This document shows, piece by piece, positions 26,972 to 36,321 of a stretch of DNA of 52,912 nt. The first letter of the stretch is position 1, and every line of letters starts with the position of its first letter. Origin of the DNA: Actinomycetota bacterium (lineage in GTDB: Bacteria; Actinomycetota; Acidimicrobiia; Acidimicrobiales; Ilumatobacteraceae); contig JAQCDG010000002.1 of NCBI GenBank assembly GCA_027731085.1, forward strand, positions 1 to 52,912, given 5' to 3'. The notes beneath the pieces were generated by a model. That model ran no database searches, was not told where the DNA came from, and saw only the letters and a program-made list of their open reading frames with translations. A program made the position numbers and the translations under genes.

Positions 26972-29900
26972 CGGGATGCCATATCTATTTTTTGTTCTGG
27001 TCGAGATGAATCAGCCACAAGAGTGACCCTTTTCGCTTCAATTTGCCGTATCCGTCCCCGAAAACGCGAAAAGTTGGCAGCAAGCATCAAAAGGCACAGC
27101 CAAACTAAAGCTTGCAAAATTAAATATAAGTACCGCAACGGTGAAGTTTGATATTGCAAGCTGGCGACGCCTGCGATCGGTGCATCAAAAGCGGTTGAAG
27201 ACCCAAAAGCCACACGCGGTGAAAGTTGCGCGTCGTCAACCATCAGATGCCAACGCGAATCAAATGGCACAGCCACATGAACGGTTCCACCAGAAAATCT
27301 GCTGCTGACACGCTTGGCGGCCACAGAATTCTCGTCGACCAACATCGGTGTTGTCGACTTCAGTTCTTGGCTCGTCAGAGCAATGTCACTTGCTTGTTCA
27401 CTCGCCACAGATGACTCTTCACTAAGCACGCTGACAATCGGCAGCCAAGAAACATTTTCGAAGATGGCCAAGTCGCGGGCGAAATAAATTCGTCGTAAGT
27501 CAAGTTGATTCGATAAAGACTCGACAAGGTTTGTGGCCGTGGTCGACGCCGAGTCGCCAAGTGGCACAACCAGATAACGGATGGCAAGCGGTGAGATCAG
27601 GCGACCAATTCGAATCGTGTCGTTTGTGACCAACGAGGTAAGCGCACGCTTTGCAGCAAGATTCATCGCAGTTTCTTGAGGTGCCCAATAAGAACTGAAG
27701 TTGACAGCCCCGTCGTCTGCGACACCATATGAAACCTCGTCAGTCACCGAGTTTGTAGCGACCGGCAACAAGTCACGATCACCTATGTAAAGGGTGCGAT
27801 AGTTGCCTTCTTTTGGATTGTCGGGCAACTGTTCAAGCAACTGTGGCACCAAAGTTTCGGGTTGATTCCAGCGTCCATCCGTGACACTCAACAACGTCGG
27901 AGCAACTGTCAACGCGATCGAGATTGGCACTAGCAAACTCAACGAGCGTCGCCAGTCAGATGTTCGACTCATGTTGGTCTCGGCAAACACACTGAGACAA
28001 GTTGCCACGGCCAAGGCCAAGCCACAAGCAACGAGCGTCAGCATCACCGAAGGCTCTGGAAGTGCAAATGGTAATTCGCCCTGATCGTCAAGAACCACAA
28101 ACAACAAACCAAAGACGACTAGCACTGCTGCACGAATTGCCCACAGTCTGCGCCAACTATCGGCAACGATCAAAGCGCAAACAACGCAAAAATAAATAGC
28201 TAGTACCAAAAATCCACCACGCGTGTTACCGAGATCAAGTCGAGCTAATGAGCCGAGACCAATTTTTCGATCAGCAACACCTTGATCTCCGGCCAGAAGT
28301 TGCCACCAATTGCTTGAGACAAAATGCATCGACCATGGCAGGTTGATAAATACCGAGCCGAGAAGCCCCGTCAACCCGACCAAAGAAGTCGTTAAGAGTT
28401 TTCTGACAGAAACACCACCCAAGAACGATGCAAAAACCCAAAGGCAAATAATCACCAAAAATAAAATCGCGATGCTCGGTGTGAACGCAAACACGAGACC
28501 AAGAATTAAGAGCAGCCCTGACACGAGTTGGGTTCGGCGAACCAAGCTCTGATCTTTGTCATCTTGATATCGATTGAGAATGTCAAACAACCACGGCGCA
28601 GCGGCGACGCAGACCAGCACCGAGAACCGCCCGCGCGAAATTGCATCATACGAAAGCGGCAAAGCCGCGTATACAACTGCAGCACCTAGACGCACCCGCG
28701 TGTTGGCGAATGCACCACAAAGACGCCACATGCCAATTAAGCCGATGAATAGCGACCCGACGATCATCAAAGTTTGCAGCAACGCGAGATTGCCAAAAAG
28801 CAAAAATGATGCCAGTGCGATTAGTCCAAGCCCCGTTGGGTTGGCAGACGCTTCGCCAAAACCACTCGACCACCAACCCGAGAGGAAATTCGTCAAGATT
28901 GAGCTAGTCGAGACTGATCCATTTTCAAACGGCAACATCTCGCCTACGACTCTCGATGAGTCGGTGATAATTTCTCTACTGCCGAGAAGTATCAGGACTG
29001 TGACGACTAAGAGTGTTGTGCCTGCGGTTCGCGTCGAACTCTGCTTCCAACGTTTTTTGGTTTCAACCAAGGATGCAATCTCTTGCGACGCCAGTGCTCG
29101 ACGGCGACGAATAAACCTCGTGAATCGAGCTGAGCCCCTCACTTGAAGTTTTGCTATTTCGCTCGCAGCCACGCGACGCAAGGGTCGAACTTGTTGTCGT
29201 CTTCGCCAAATATATGAAGCATCAACAAGTAGTGCAACGGTTGAACGAACACTCGCTAACGATTCACGAAAAGTGCCGGTGAATACGCCCAGAATTGTCT
29301 CAATAGCCGAAGTCAGCAACATCTGCAGCCAAGCAAATGGCAGTCGCCAACGACTCGTCAGCGCCGCCACGGTTCGTGCGCGATTTCGCGCAACACTTGC
29401 CCGCGAAACCAGATGTGGCGAACGAGTTTCAAAACTATTTAAGTGCCTGGCTACGGCCGTCGGTGATACAAGAACACGAGCACCACTCAAATGCGCACGC
29501 CAACAAAAATCTAGATCCTCGCCAAAAAACGAAATGTCTTGATTGAAACCATTAAGTTCACGAAACAAATCTGAGCGCACGAGCATGCACGCCGAACTGA
29601 CAAAGAAAACATCCCGCACCGAGTCATGTTGCTCTTGGTCACGCTCGTTTTGTTCAATGAACGGATCAACCTCACCGCAACGATCAATGCCGAAACCCAC
29701 GGACTGTAATATGGTCGTTTTTTCCCACTGCAAAAGTTTCGGTCCAACGACCGCAGCGTTAGAGATGAAGAGTTCTTGAACCAACGTTCGCACGGTGTTC
29801 GGGTTCAAGACGACATCGTCGTGCATGATGCAAAACAACCCACCGTCGCCTTCGACGATGCGTTGCAATTCGTTGATCATTCGACCAAAGCCAGGGTTGC

Positions 29901-30162
29901 CTTCAACGATTCGAACGACCGAGTTTGGCAGCGTGTCGGTAATTCTTGTTGAAAGTAAATTGGCGTTGCTGGTGTCGACGCCAGAGTCAGAAAAGGTAGT
30001 CGTTAAGAAAAAAACGTTGCTGATGTTCGGGTAATCTTGGCTGGCCAGCCCCGCAAGAACTTCGTCAAACCATGTGCCCGGCTGGTGCACGACCATCGCC
30101 GTCACTACTAGGGGTGCAGAAACCGTTTGGCTTTGCGACTCTTCAATCGACTCATTACTCAC
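26968..30162 (-). CDS. Large GT2 glycosyltransferase-membrane fusion protein
   Basis: 1064 aa, GTG start. Residues about 18-270 are a GT-A family 2 glycosyltransferase: acidic metal motif H-D115-D116 (CIMHDDVVLN), and the acceptor-side E-D in GEDLDFCWRAH. A long hydrophobic part follows (about 270-310, then about 370-720 with a dozen or so helices), an extracytoplasmic region (about 740-1000) and a final helix near 1030. The second half resembles GT-C-type membrane proteins. One polypeptide could thus both add a sugar in the cytoplasm and act on a lipid-linked glycan outside. Exact linkage unknown. Confidence 0.8.
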   Translation of the reverse strand: MSNESIEESQSQTVSAPLVVTAMVVHQPGTWFDEVLAGLASQDYPNISNVFFLTTTFSDSGVDTSNANLLSTRITDTLPNSVVRIVEGNPGFGRMINELQRIVEGDGGLFCIMHDDVVLNPNTVRTLVQELFISNAAVVGPKLLQWEKTTILQSVGFGIDRCGEVDPFIEQNERDQEQHDSVRDVFFVSSACMLVRSDLFRELNGFNQDISFFGEDLDFCWRAHLSGARVLVSPTAVARHLNSFETRSPHLVSRASVARNRARTVAALTSRWRLPFAWLQMLLTSAIETILGVFTGTFRESLASVRSTVALLVDASYIWRRRQQVRPLRRVAASEIAKLQVRGSARFTRFIRRRRALASQEIASLVETKKRWKQSSTRTAGTTLLVVTVLILLGSREIITDSSRVVGEMLPFENGSVSTSSILTNFLSGWWSSGFGEASANPTGLGLIALASFLLFGNLALLQTLMIVGSLFIGLIGMWRLCGAFANTRVRLGAAVVYAALPLSYDAISRGRFSVLVCVAAAPWLFDILNRYQDDKDQSLVRRTQLVSGLLLILGLVFAFTPSIAILFLVIICLWVFASFLGGVSVRKLLTTSLVGLTGLLGSVFINLPWSMHFVSSNWWQLLAGDQGVADRKIGLGSLARLDLGNTRGGFLVLAIYFCVVCALIVADSWRRLWAIRAAVLVVFGLLFVVLDDQGELPFALPEPSVMLTLVACGLALAVATCLSVFAETNMSRTSDWRRSLSLLVPISIALTVAPTLLSVTDGRWNQPETLVPQLLEQLPDNPKEGNYRTLYIGDRDLLPVATNSVTDEVSYGVADDGAVNFSSYWAPQETAMNLAAKRALTSLVTNDTIRIGRLISPLAIRYLVVPLGDSASTTATNLVESLSNQLDLRRIYFARDLAIFENVSWLPIVSVLSEESSVASEQASDIALTSQELKSTTPMLVDENSVAAKRVSSRFSGGTVHVAVPFDSRWHLMVDDAQLSPRVAFGSSTAFDAPIAGVASLQYQTSPLRYLYLILQALVWLCLLMLAANFSRFRGRIRQIEAKRVTLVADSSRPEQKIDMASR

Positions 30163-30210
30163 GATGCAATAAGACTACTAATTCGAGACAAACTACTAAC
30201 CTTGACCTCA

Positions 30211-31548
30211 ATGTCGCAGCAATCTGCTAATTCATCGTTGTCGACAGAACAAAAGCGCGGCGCTATTCCCGAGGGCACTATTGCTATTGGCATAGGACTG
30301 CTGATCGCCGGTGTGACGATTTACATATTTTTTAAAATCGGTCAACAAGCATTGGGCCAAGAAGAATTCAAACCTCTTGTGTCGCTGTGGTTCGTGATGT
30401 TTGCGATTGCGCCTGGTTTCTTTTTGCCAGTCGAGCAAGAACTAAGCCGCGCAATTGCGCACCGCCGAGCACTCGGACAAGGCACGGCACCAGTGGTAAA
30501 AAAAGTCGCACTGCTGTGCAGCATGATCGTCGTTTTTTTGGTCGTGTTAATTCTCGTTCTCTCACCTGTCATCAATGACAACCTTTTCGAAGGTCATGCA
30601 ATCATCACCGCAAGTTTGGCGATTGCCATAGTCACATATGGCATGTTGTATTTCACCAAAGGTCTTTCATCTGGTTTGGGCAAATTTTCTGCGTATGGTT
30701 TCATCGTCGGGTCTGATGGCGCGATCAGAGTCGTCGCCTGCACGATTTTGTTGATTGCTGGCGTCACACAACTTTCGGCATATTCGATAATCATTGTCAT
30801 CACGCCAGTTATTGGAGTGATGATTATTGTGCTTGCCGGTCAGCTTCGCACCGACCCCGGACCGCCTGCCGCGTGGTCAGAAATCACCGAGAATCTCGTC
30901 TGGCTTCTGGGTGGATCAATCTTTGCAGCCGCACTAGTCAACGCTGGGCCAATCACCGTTGACTTGCTCGGCGACAAATCTGATGCAGTACGCGTCACCC
31001 AATTCGGCAATGCAGTTCTTCTGACCCGAGTGCCGCTGTTTTTATTTCAAGCAGTACAAGCCGCACTTCTACCTCGACTTACGCGACTTGCCGCCCGCGG
31101 CGATTTGGACGAATTCAAAGTTGGGTTTCGCCGACTAGTCATGCTCGTGATTGGCGTCGGAGTGATCGGCACCGTCGGTGCATACTTGTTTGGCCCGTTC
31201 TTTTTAGATCTGGTCTATGGCGGTGGCATCGATCGGCGAACGCTCACACTGTTGGCGCTCGCCAGTGGTATCTACATGATGGCCCTTGCTATTGCCCAAG
31301 CAGTTATCGCCTTGCGCGGCCATCGACACGTTGCTTTGGGTTGGGTCTTGGCGTTCATCAGTTACGTAGCCTCTGCTTGGTTCGTCAGCGAAGATCTCTT
31401 CTTGCGCGTCGAAGTGGCTCTAGTTGTAAGTTCGGCCGTCGCGCTGATCTATTTCGCTTTTAGTCTCAGGTTGTTATTGCGCTCCGGGGCACAAATCGAC
31501 GTCGAGTCGATCACCGAAGCAATTTCAGAGCGGCCCATCGAGCCATAA
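30211..31548 (+). CDS. MOP-superfamily (MurJ/Wzx-like) lipid-linked glycan flippase
   Basis: 445 aa from ATG 30211; the frame is open to 30127 across the divergent GT2 start. About 12 hydrophobic helices in two halves, with amphipathic loops such as PVEQELSRAIAHRRALGQG and R-V-P-L-F-L-F-Q-A-V-Q in the second half, as in oligosaccharide flippases of the MATE/MVF group. It would move undecaprenyl-linked oligosaccharide to the outer face. Its genomic setting among glycosyltransferases favours a polysaccharide Wzx-like role over peptidoglycan MurJ. Confidence 0.72.
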   Translation: MSQQSANSSLSTEQKRGAIPEGTIAIGIGLLIAGVTIYIFFKIGQQALGQEEFKPLVSLWFVMFAIAPGFFLPVEQELSRAIAHRRALGQGTAPVVKKVALLCSMIVVFLVVLILVLSPVINDNLFEGHAIITASLAIAIVTYGMLYFTKGLSSGLGKFSAYGFIVGSDGAIRVVACTILLIAGVTQLSAYSIIIVITPVIGVMIIVLAGQLRTDPGPPAAWSEITENLVWLLGGSIFAAALVNAGPITVDLLGDKSDAVRVTQFGNAVLLTRVPLFLFQAVQAALLPRLTRLAARGDLDEFKVGFRRLVMLVIGVGVIGTVGAYLFGPFFLDLVYGGGIDRRTLTLLALASGIYMMALAIAQAVIALRGHRHVALGWVLAFISYVASAWFVSEDLFLRVEVALVVSSAVALIYFAFSLRLLLRSGAQIDVESITEAISERPIEP

Positions 31549-31558
31549 ACACGCTGTG

Positions 31559-32542
31559 CTATTTGGCGCGCTTGGTTTCGTAATCGATGTCGTGTCGAAC
31601 CATCATCTCGATGAGTTCGTTGAACCCAACTTTGGGTTGCCAACCAAGTTTGGTTTTAGCTTTGGTGGCGTCACCGATTAACAAATCAACTTCAGCAGGT
31701 CTGAAAAACCGCTGGTCTTGACGCACATACTGGCGCCAATCTTTTAGATCGGCAGCCGCAAAAGCAACTTCAAGCAATTGTTCGATCGAATGACTCTTGC
31801 CTGTTGCGACGACAAAATCATCAGGCTTTGGTTGTTGAAGCATCATCCACATGGCTTCGACATAATCGCCCGCATAGCCCCAGTCACGCTTGGCTTCAAG
31901 ATTGCCCAGAACTAGTTCGCTTTGCACGCCGAGTTTGATGCGCGCAACAGAATTCGTGATTTTTCTGGTGACGAATTCGAGACCACGGCGCGGTCCTTCG
32001 TGATTAAACAAGATACCTGAGCAAGCGAACATATCGTAACTCTCGCGATAGTTGACGGTGATATCGTGCGCAAAAACTTTCGCCACGCCATAGGGCGACC
32101 GCGGATGAAATGGTGTCATCTCTGTCTGCGGGGTTTCGCGCACTTTACCGAACATTTCAGATGACGAGGCCTGATAAAAACGAATCGGGTTCTTGCGTGC
32201 GCCGCCCACCAAACGAATCGCCTCGAGCATTCTCAGCACGCCAAGTCCGGTGATGTTGCCGGTTAGTTCAGCCTGATTAAACGACATTGCGACGAATGAA
32301 ATTGCACCAAGGTTGTAAACCTCGTCTGGCTGCGACATTTCGAGCGCACTAACAAGGCTTGAAAAATCAGCAAGATCGCCCGGCACAAGTTGAACAAACG
32401 GAAACTCGTCGCGGATTGATTCGGCCTTCGGATTATTTTGTCCCTTTACGAGGCCAAAGACTTCGTAACCTTTCGTATGCAAGAATTCGGCAAGATGGCG
32501 ACCGTCTTGTCCTGTGATGCCAGTGATTAGCGCTCTTGCCAT
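31559..32542 (-). CDS. gmd: GDP-mannose 4,6-dehydratase
   Basis: 327 aa from ATG 32542; an ATG at 32551 would add three residues. NADP-binding [10 protein letters not shown] (8-17), the catalytic block SSSEMFG and Y-x3-K in SPYGVAK, and the Gmd-typical FNHEGPRRG and [14 protein letters not shown]. It makes GDP-4-keto-6-deoxy-mannose, the substrate of the fcl product at 40540. Convergent with the flippase gene, 10 bases between stops. Confidence 0.95.
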   Translation of the reverse strand: MARALITGITGQDGRHLAEFLHTKGYEVFGLVKGQNNPKAESIRDEFPFVQLVPGDLADFSSLVSALEMSQPDEVYNLGAISFVAMSFNQAELTGNITGLGVLRMLEAIRLVGGARKNPIRFYQASSSEMFGKVRETPQTEMTPFHPRSPYGVAKVFAHDITVNYRESYDMFACSGILFNHEGPRRGLEFVTRKITNSVARIKLGVQSELVLGNLEAKRDWGYAGDYVEAMWMMLQQPKPDDFVVATGKSHSIEQLLEVAFAAADLKDWRQYVRQDQRFFRPAEVDLLIGDATKAKTKLGWQPKVGFNELIEMMVRHDIDYETKRAK

Positions 32543-32644
32543 AACGACCATTCAATCTAGTGGCAAATGCGATTACGAGAGTTCTGCAGCCATCCAACTC
32601 TAAAAAAATGCGCCGATCTACATGAAGCCGTACGCTCAATAGTT

Positions 32645-33649
32645 GTGAAAGCAGAAAAAAGTTCGCTGTCGGTTGTTGTTCTTGCAGGTGGTGTGGGCGC
32701 GGCGCGCTTTCTTAACGGTCTCGCCCAAGTTAATTCACCAAAACTAACAATGGCCTTGGTCAACACGGGTGATGACACGGTGCTGCACGGTCTAAATATT
32801 TCACCCGACATTGACACGGTGATCTACACGCTCGCCCAAGCAATTGACCCACAACGTGGTTGGGGTTTGACAAACGAGTCTTGGCGCGCAATGGAGTCTT
32901 TGCAGCGCTATACAAAAGTGCGACCAGCCGATTCGGTCGCAGCCCCCGAGTGGTTCAACCTCGGCGATCAAGATCTCGCGACGCACTTTTATCGAACCGC
33001 GCGCAGAAGTGAAGGCGCCGATGCGTGGCAGATAACCCGAGAAATTTCAGCCGCTTGGTCTATCGAGCAACAAATCGTGCCGATGACAAATCAAGATGTC
33101 TCAACGGTTGTTGAACTCGCCCAAGATTGCATCGCCGGGAAGAGCGGCGAAGTAATCAGCTTTCAAGAATATTTCGTCAAATATAAACATGACATTGCGG
33201 TGCGGTCTGTGAGATTTGTCGGCATCGAAAACGCCAAGCCGAATGCATTGTCGCAACTAGCAACCGCTGATGCAGTCGTGATTGCACCGTCCAACCCAAT
33301 TGTTTCAATTGGGCCGATTCGTGCACTAAACGGCGTTGATGTGACGCTTGGCAAGATTAGAGATCGAGTTGTTGCGATTTCTCCAATCGTCGGTGGTCGC
33401 GCAATCAAAGGACCTGCCGATCGCATGCTCAAAGAACTTGGCCACGAGTCATCGGCGCTTGGCGTTGCGCGAATGTATTCATCAATCGCCTCAACTCTTA
33501 TCATTGATGACGTGGACGCAAGCCTGAAGCCTGCAATTGAAGCACTCGGCATGCGTTGCATCGTGACCAACACGATTATGTCTCAGCCAGAAATGAGCGC
33601 CGCGCTTGCACGAACTGCACTTGCATCTTTGAAAGATCATCAGAAATGA
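32645..33649 (+). CDS. cofD: 2-phospho-L-lactate transferase (coenzyme F420 synthesis)
   Basis: 334 aa from GTG 32645; an in-frame ATG at 32567 adds 26 residues that do not look conserved and would leave no promoter space opposite gmd. Signature blocks: VLAGGVGAARFLNG and NTGDDT-LHGL, followed by SPDIDTV-YTLA. CofD/FbiA joins the phospholactate (or phosphoenolpyruvate) moiety to the deazaflavin FO, giving F420-0 or its dehydro form. A TACGCT hexamer lies 8 bases before the GTG. Coupled to cofE by ATGA overlap. Confidence 0.94.
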   Translation: MKAEKSSLSVVVLAGGVGAARFLNGLAQVNSPKLTMALVNTGDDTVLHGLNISPDIDTVIYTLAQAIDPQRGWGLTNESWRAMESLQRYTKVRPADSVAAPEWFNLGDQDLATHFYRTARRSEGADAWQITREISAAWSIEQQIVPMTNQDVSTVVELAQDCIAGKSGEVISFQEYFVKYKHDIAVRSVRFVGIENAKPNALSQLATADAVVIAPSNPIVSIGPIRALNGVDVTLGKIRDRVVAISPIVGGRAIKGPADRMLKELGHESSALGVARMYSSIASTLIIDDVDASLKPAIEALGMRCIVTNTIMSQPEMSAALARTALASLKDHQK

Positions 33650-34359
33650 GCCGGCTAACGATTTGGGGCGTCGAAGGCATTGGCGAGATCTCGGCCAAAG
33701 ATCAACTAGGCGAAATTATCGCCGACATCTGCCGCCAAGAACCAAATGGGCCGTTGTTAGATAACGATGTTTTGGTCGTCACCCAAAAAATAGTCTCGAA
33801 GGCCGAAGGTCGACTTGTGCCGATCGATGCTTCTGATCCACTCAGTCACAAGCAACTAGTCGAACAAGAAGCGGTGCGCATCGTGCGTCGCCGCGGAGAT
33901 TTAATCATCACCGAAACAAGACACGGCTTTGTCTGCGCCAATAGCGGCATCGATCTGTCGAACATCGAACGGGGTTACGCGGCTCTCCTGCCGATTGACA
34001 GCGATAAATCGGCGCGCCGCATTCGAGACATAATCCGCGCCAAACACGGCGTCAATGTCGGCGTCATCGTTAGCGATACTTTTGGTAGACCTTGGCGCAA
34101 AGGACTGACTGATGTCGCCATCGGCATTGCCGGCGTTGCCGGCGTCGTCGATTTGCGCGGCACACCCGACTCACTGGGTCGCATTATGCAAGTCACCGAA
34201 GTTGCAGTTGCCGACGAGCTGGCAAGCGCAGCCGAACTCGTGATGGGTAAATCATCTGGCATTCCAGTAGCAGTGATCCGTGGCGTTGACGCTGAGTGGT
34301 TTCGTGATTCGAAAATCAGCGAACTAGTGCGTCCACCCCAAGAAGATTTATTTCGCTAG
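33646..34359 (+). CDS. cofE: F420-0:gamma-glutamyl ligase
   Basis: 237 aa from ATG 33646, the A of which begins the ATGA shared with the cofD stop. The CofE fold is recognisable from VVTQKIVSKAEGR, the R-R-x-G-D-L-I-I-T-E-T-R-H-G-F-V-C-A-N-S-G-I-D region and VSDTFGRPWR. It adds gamma-linked glutamates to F420-0 using GTP. It lacks the C-terminal nitroreductase-like domain fused in mycobacterial FbiB, so the dehydro-F420 reduction step would need another gene. Its last four bases overlap the convergent SDR gene. Confidence 0.94.
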   Translation: MSRLTIWGVEGIGEISAKDQLGEIIADICRQEPNGPLLDNDVLVVTQKIVSKAEGRLVPIDASDPLSHKQLVEQEAVRIVRRRGDLIITETRHGFVCANSGIDLSNIERGYAALLPIDSDKSARRIRDIIRAKHGVNVGVIVSDTFGRPWRKGLTDVAIGIAGVAGVVDLRGTPDSLGRIMQVTEVAVADELASAAELVMGKSSGIPVAVIRGVDAEWFRDSKISELVRPPQEDLFR

Positions 34360-35279
34360 ACAGTTCGTCCAAGCAACTCGCTAACTCCTGCTTCAAGGGT
34401 TGTCCAATGCGACCAACCAAGTTGAATTCTTGCACGGGTCGTGTTCACCGCGTTGCGTTGCAGATCGGCTGTTCGCGCCGACTCGTATGATTCTTGCAAT
34501 GTCGTATCACGACCAACGAGATGCCACAAGTCTTTGATGGTTGTTTGCACCCCCGTGCCGATGTTGATCACAAGTCCACCGCCTTTGTTGATTGCACGCG
34601 CCAAAGCGTCGACCGCGTCGTCAATGTACAAAAAATCTCGAGTTTGACGCCCGTTGCCACAAATAATTGGCGCGCTTTGATTAACGACAGCGTTAGCAAA
34701 CGCCGCGACGACACCATCTGTCGGGCGTTGGCGCGAGCCGTAGACATTGGTCATCGCCAGAGCGGTGAACTCGACATCGTAACTTTCGCGATAAACCGTC
34801 AACAGATCGACCAAAGTATTTGCCATCACATGAGCCACGCCCATCGGGTCTGACTTACGACCCTCTTTGACAGGCAGTTGTCGCGCCGGCACTTCGCCGT
34901 AAAGCAAACCGGCAGGCAATGCCACGACAACTTTTTTCACGTCAAACCTTCGCGCTGCCTCGAGCACCGAGATCAGCAAAGTCGCCGAGCGCAACATTTC
35001 ATTGGTGCGAGTTGCCCCCGTCGGCAAAAGTGCGAGGTGATAAATCACCGTTGGTCGGCGCAACGCAATCAAATCTGAAAACTCTGGTGCTGAAATGTCG
35101 AGATGATGAAAGCGCAGCGTGCCACCTGCTGCACGCGCCGCACTGAGGTTGGCAAGCGACCCAACCGAAAGATCGTCGACAACCTCAACGCTGTGACCAT
35201 CGGCCAAAAGTCGATCAGCTAGGTGCGAGCCAACAAAGCCGGCACCACCACAAACGAGCACACCGTTAACTTGTGCCAT
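34356..35279 (-). CDS. NAD-dependent epimerase/dehydratase-like SDR with catalytic triad lost
   Basis: 307 aa extended SDR. The cofactor loop GGAGFVGSHL (11-20), Asp35/Asp36 for the NAD ribose, and late motifs NVYGSRQRP and DFLYIDDAVDA are all intact. Where sugar epimerases have S-S/T, Tyr and Lys, this protein shows P122-A123 (ALPAGLLYGE), Met146 and His150 (DPMGVAHV), so all three catalytic residues appear replaced. It may bind a nucleotide sugar without the usual hydride chemistry, perhaps as a regulatory or structural partner. It lies 9 bases downstream of the nucleotidyltransferase on the same strand. Confidence 0.85.
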   Translation of the reverse strand: MAQVNGVLVCGGAGFVGSHLADRLLADGHSVEVVDDLSVGSLANLSAARAAGGTLRFHHLDISAPEFSDLIALRRPTVIYHLALLPTGATRTNEMLRSATLLISVLEAARRFDVKKVVVALPAGLLYGEVPARQLPVKEGRKSDPMGVAHVMANTLVDLLTVYRESYDVEFTALAMTNVYGSRQRPTDGVVAAFANAVVNQSAPIICGNGRQTRDFLYIDDAVDALARAINKGGGLVINIGTGVQTTIKDLWHLVGRDTTLQESYESARTADLQRNAVNTTRARIQLGWSHWTTLEAGVSELLGRTV

Positions 35280-35288
35280 TAAGTTTTT

Positions 35289-36293
35289 TTAACTCCCATC
35301 TGGAACTTTGGCGCCGCGCAACACTGCGCCAGATTTGACCTCACCGTCAACACCGATGAGACACTCGTTGACCTGTGCAAACGAGCCAACATGGCCCATC
35401 ACTGCGCTATCGATGACAACGGCATCATCATCAATAGTTGCGCCTGCAAGCAAAACCGAGCGAATAATCTGAGAGTTCTCGCCCACTTTGCAACCATGGC
35501 CAACAACGCTTTGCGAAATGGTCGCAGATTTTGCGATTTGCGACATTGAGCCAATTGCTTCAACTTTATGGATACTCTTGCGCTGCAATAATTCAATATT
35601 CGCGCGAACATATGTGTCGGGGCGTCCTGCATCAATCCAATAATCAGATGTCGCATAGCCGAACAACTCGCCATCTTCAACCAACTTCGGAAACGTCTCG
35701 CGCTCGATCGACATCGGCGCGACACCAGGCATCCGATCAAGCGCCGAGGCTTCGAAAACGTATGTTCCGCCGTTGACATTGCGCGATGTTGTCTCACCGG
35801 GCGACGGCTTTTCAACAAAACGAAGCACCTTGCCTAGCGAGTCTGTCTCGACGACACCGTATTGCGACGGATCATCGACTGGCGTCAGATGAATTGTTGC
35901 TTGTGCACCAGTTGATTTGTGAAACGAAACCAATGCTGCGATATCAAGATCCGTCAGCACATCACCGTTGGCGACAAGAAAAGTCTCACCACGCTTATAA
36001 ATCTCGGCATGGCGCGCCGCAAAACCAATCGCACCCGCCGTATCAAGCGGTCGATCTTCAACCGCATAAGTTAATTTGACACCCGCACAAACATTCGACG
36101 GAAACGCATTCAAGAACGGTTCGGGTTTGAAGCCAAGTGACAACACAGCATCGGTTACACCACCGCGAGCCAGCGATGCCATCAGTCTTTCGAGTAGCGA
36201 AAGGTTCGCGATTGGCAGAAGCGGCTTTGGTGTGGCCAGCGTCAACGGTCGCAACCGTGTACCAAAACCACCAACTAGCACGACTGCGTGCAT
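35289..36293 (-). CDS. Sugar-1-phosphate nucleotidyltransferase, mannose-1-P guanylyltransferase-like
   Basis: 334 aa. N-terminal nucleotide-binding G-G-F-G-T-R-L-R-P-L-T and PKPLLP, metal Asp in NGDVLTD, sugar site FVEKP and NGGTYVF, then W-IDAGRPDTY, and a C-terminal left-handed beta-helix of hexapeptide repeats from about residue 245. This is the GDP-mannose pyrophosphorylase/RmlA-like architecture. With manB, gmd and fcl in the window, GTP plus mannose-1-P is the likeliest substrate pair; glucose-1-P is the alternative. Confidence 0.85.
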   Translation of the reverse strand: MHAVVLVGGFGTRLRPLTLATPKPLLPIANLSLLERLMASLARGGVTDAVLSLGFKPEPFLNAFPSNVCAGVKLTYAVEDRPLDTAGAIGFAARHAEIYKRGETFLVANGDVLTDLDIAALVSFHKSTGAQATIHLTPVDDPSQYGVVETDSLGKVLRFVEKPSPGETTSRNVNGGTYVFEASALDRMPGVAPMSIERETFPKLVEDGELFGYATSDYWIDAGRPDTYVRANIELLQRKSIHKVEAIGSMSQIAKSATISQSVVGHGCKVGENSQIIRSVLLAGATIDDDAVVIDSAVMGHVGSFAQVNECLIGVDGEVKSGAVLRGAKVPDGS

Positions 36294-36321
36294 TTGTAGA
36301 TTTACTCCAATTTTTTTGGCG

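Noticed and set aside
35604-35618. GAACATATGTGT resembling an SOS box
   Set aside because: The right half is broken (GTGT for GTTC) and it lies inside the nucleotidyltransferase coding region, far from a start.
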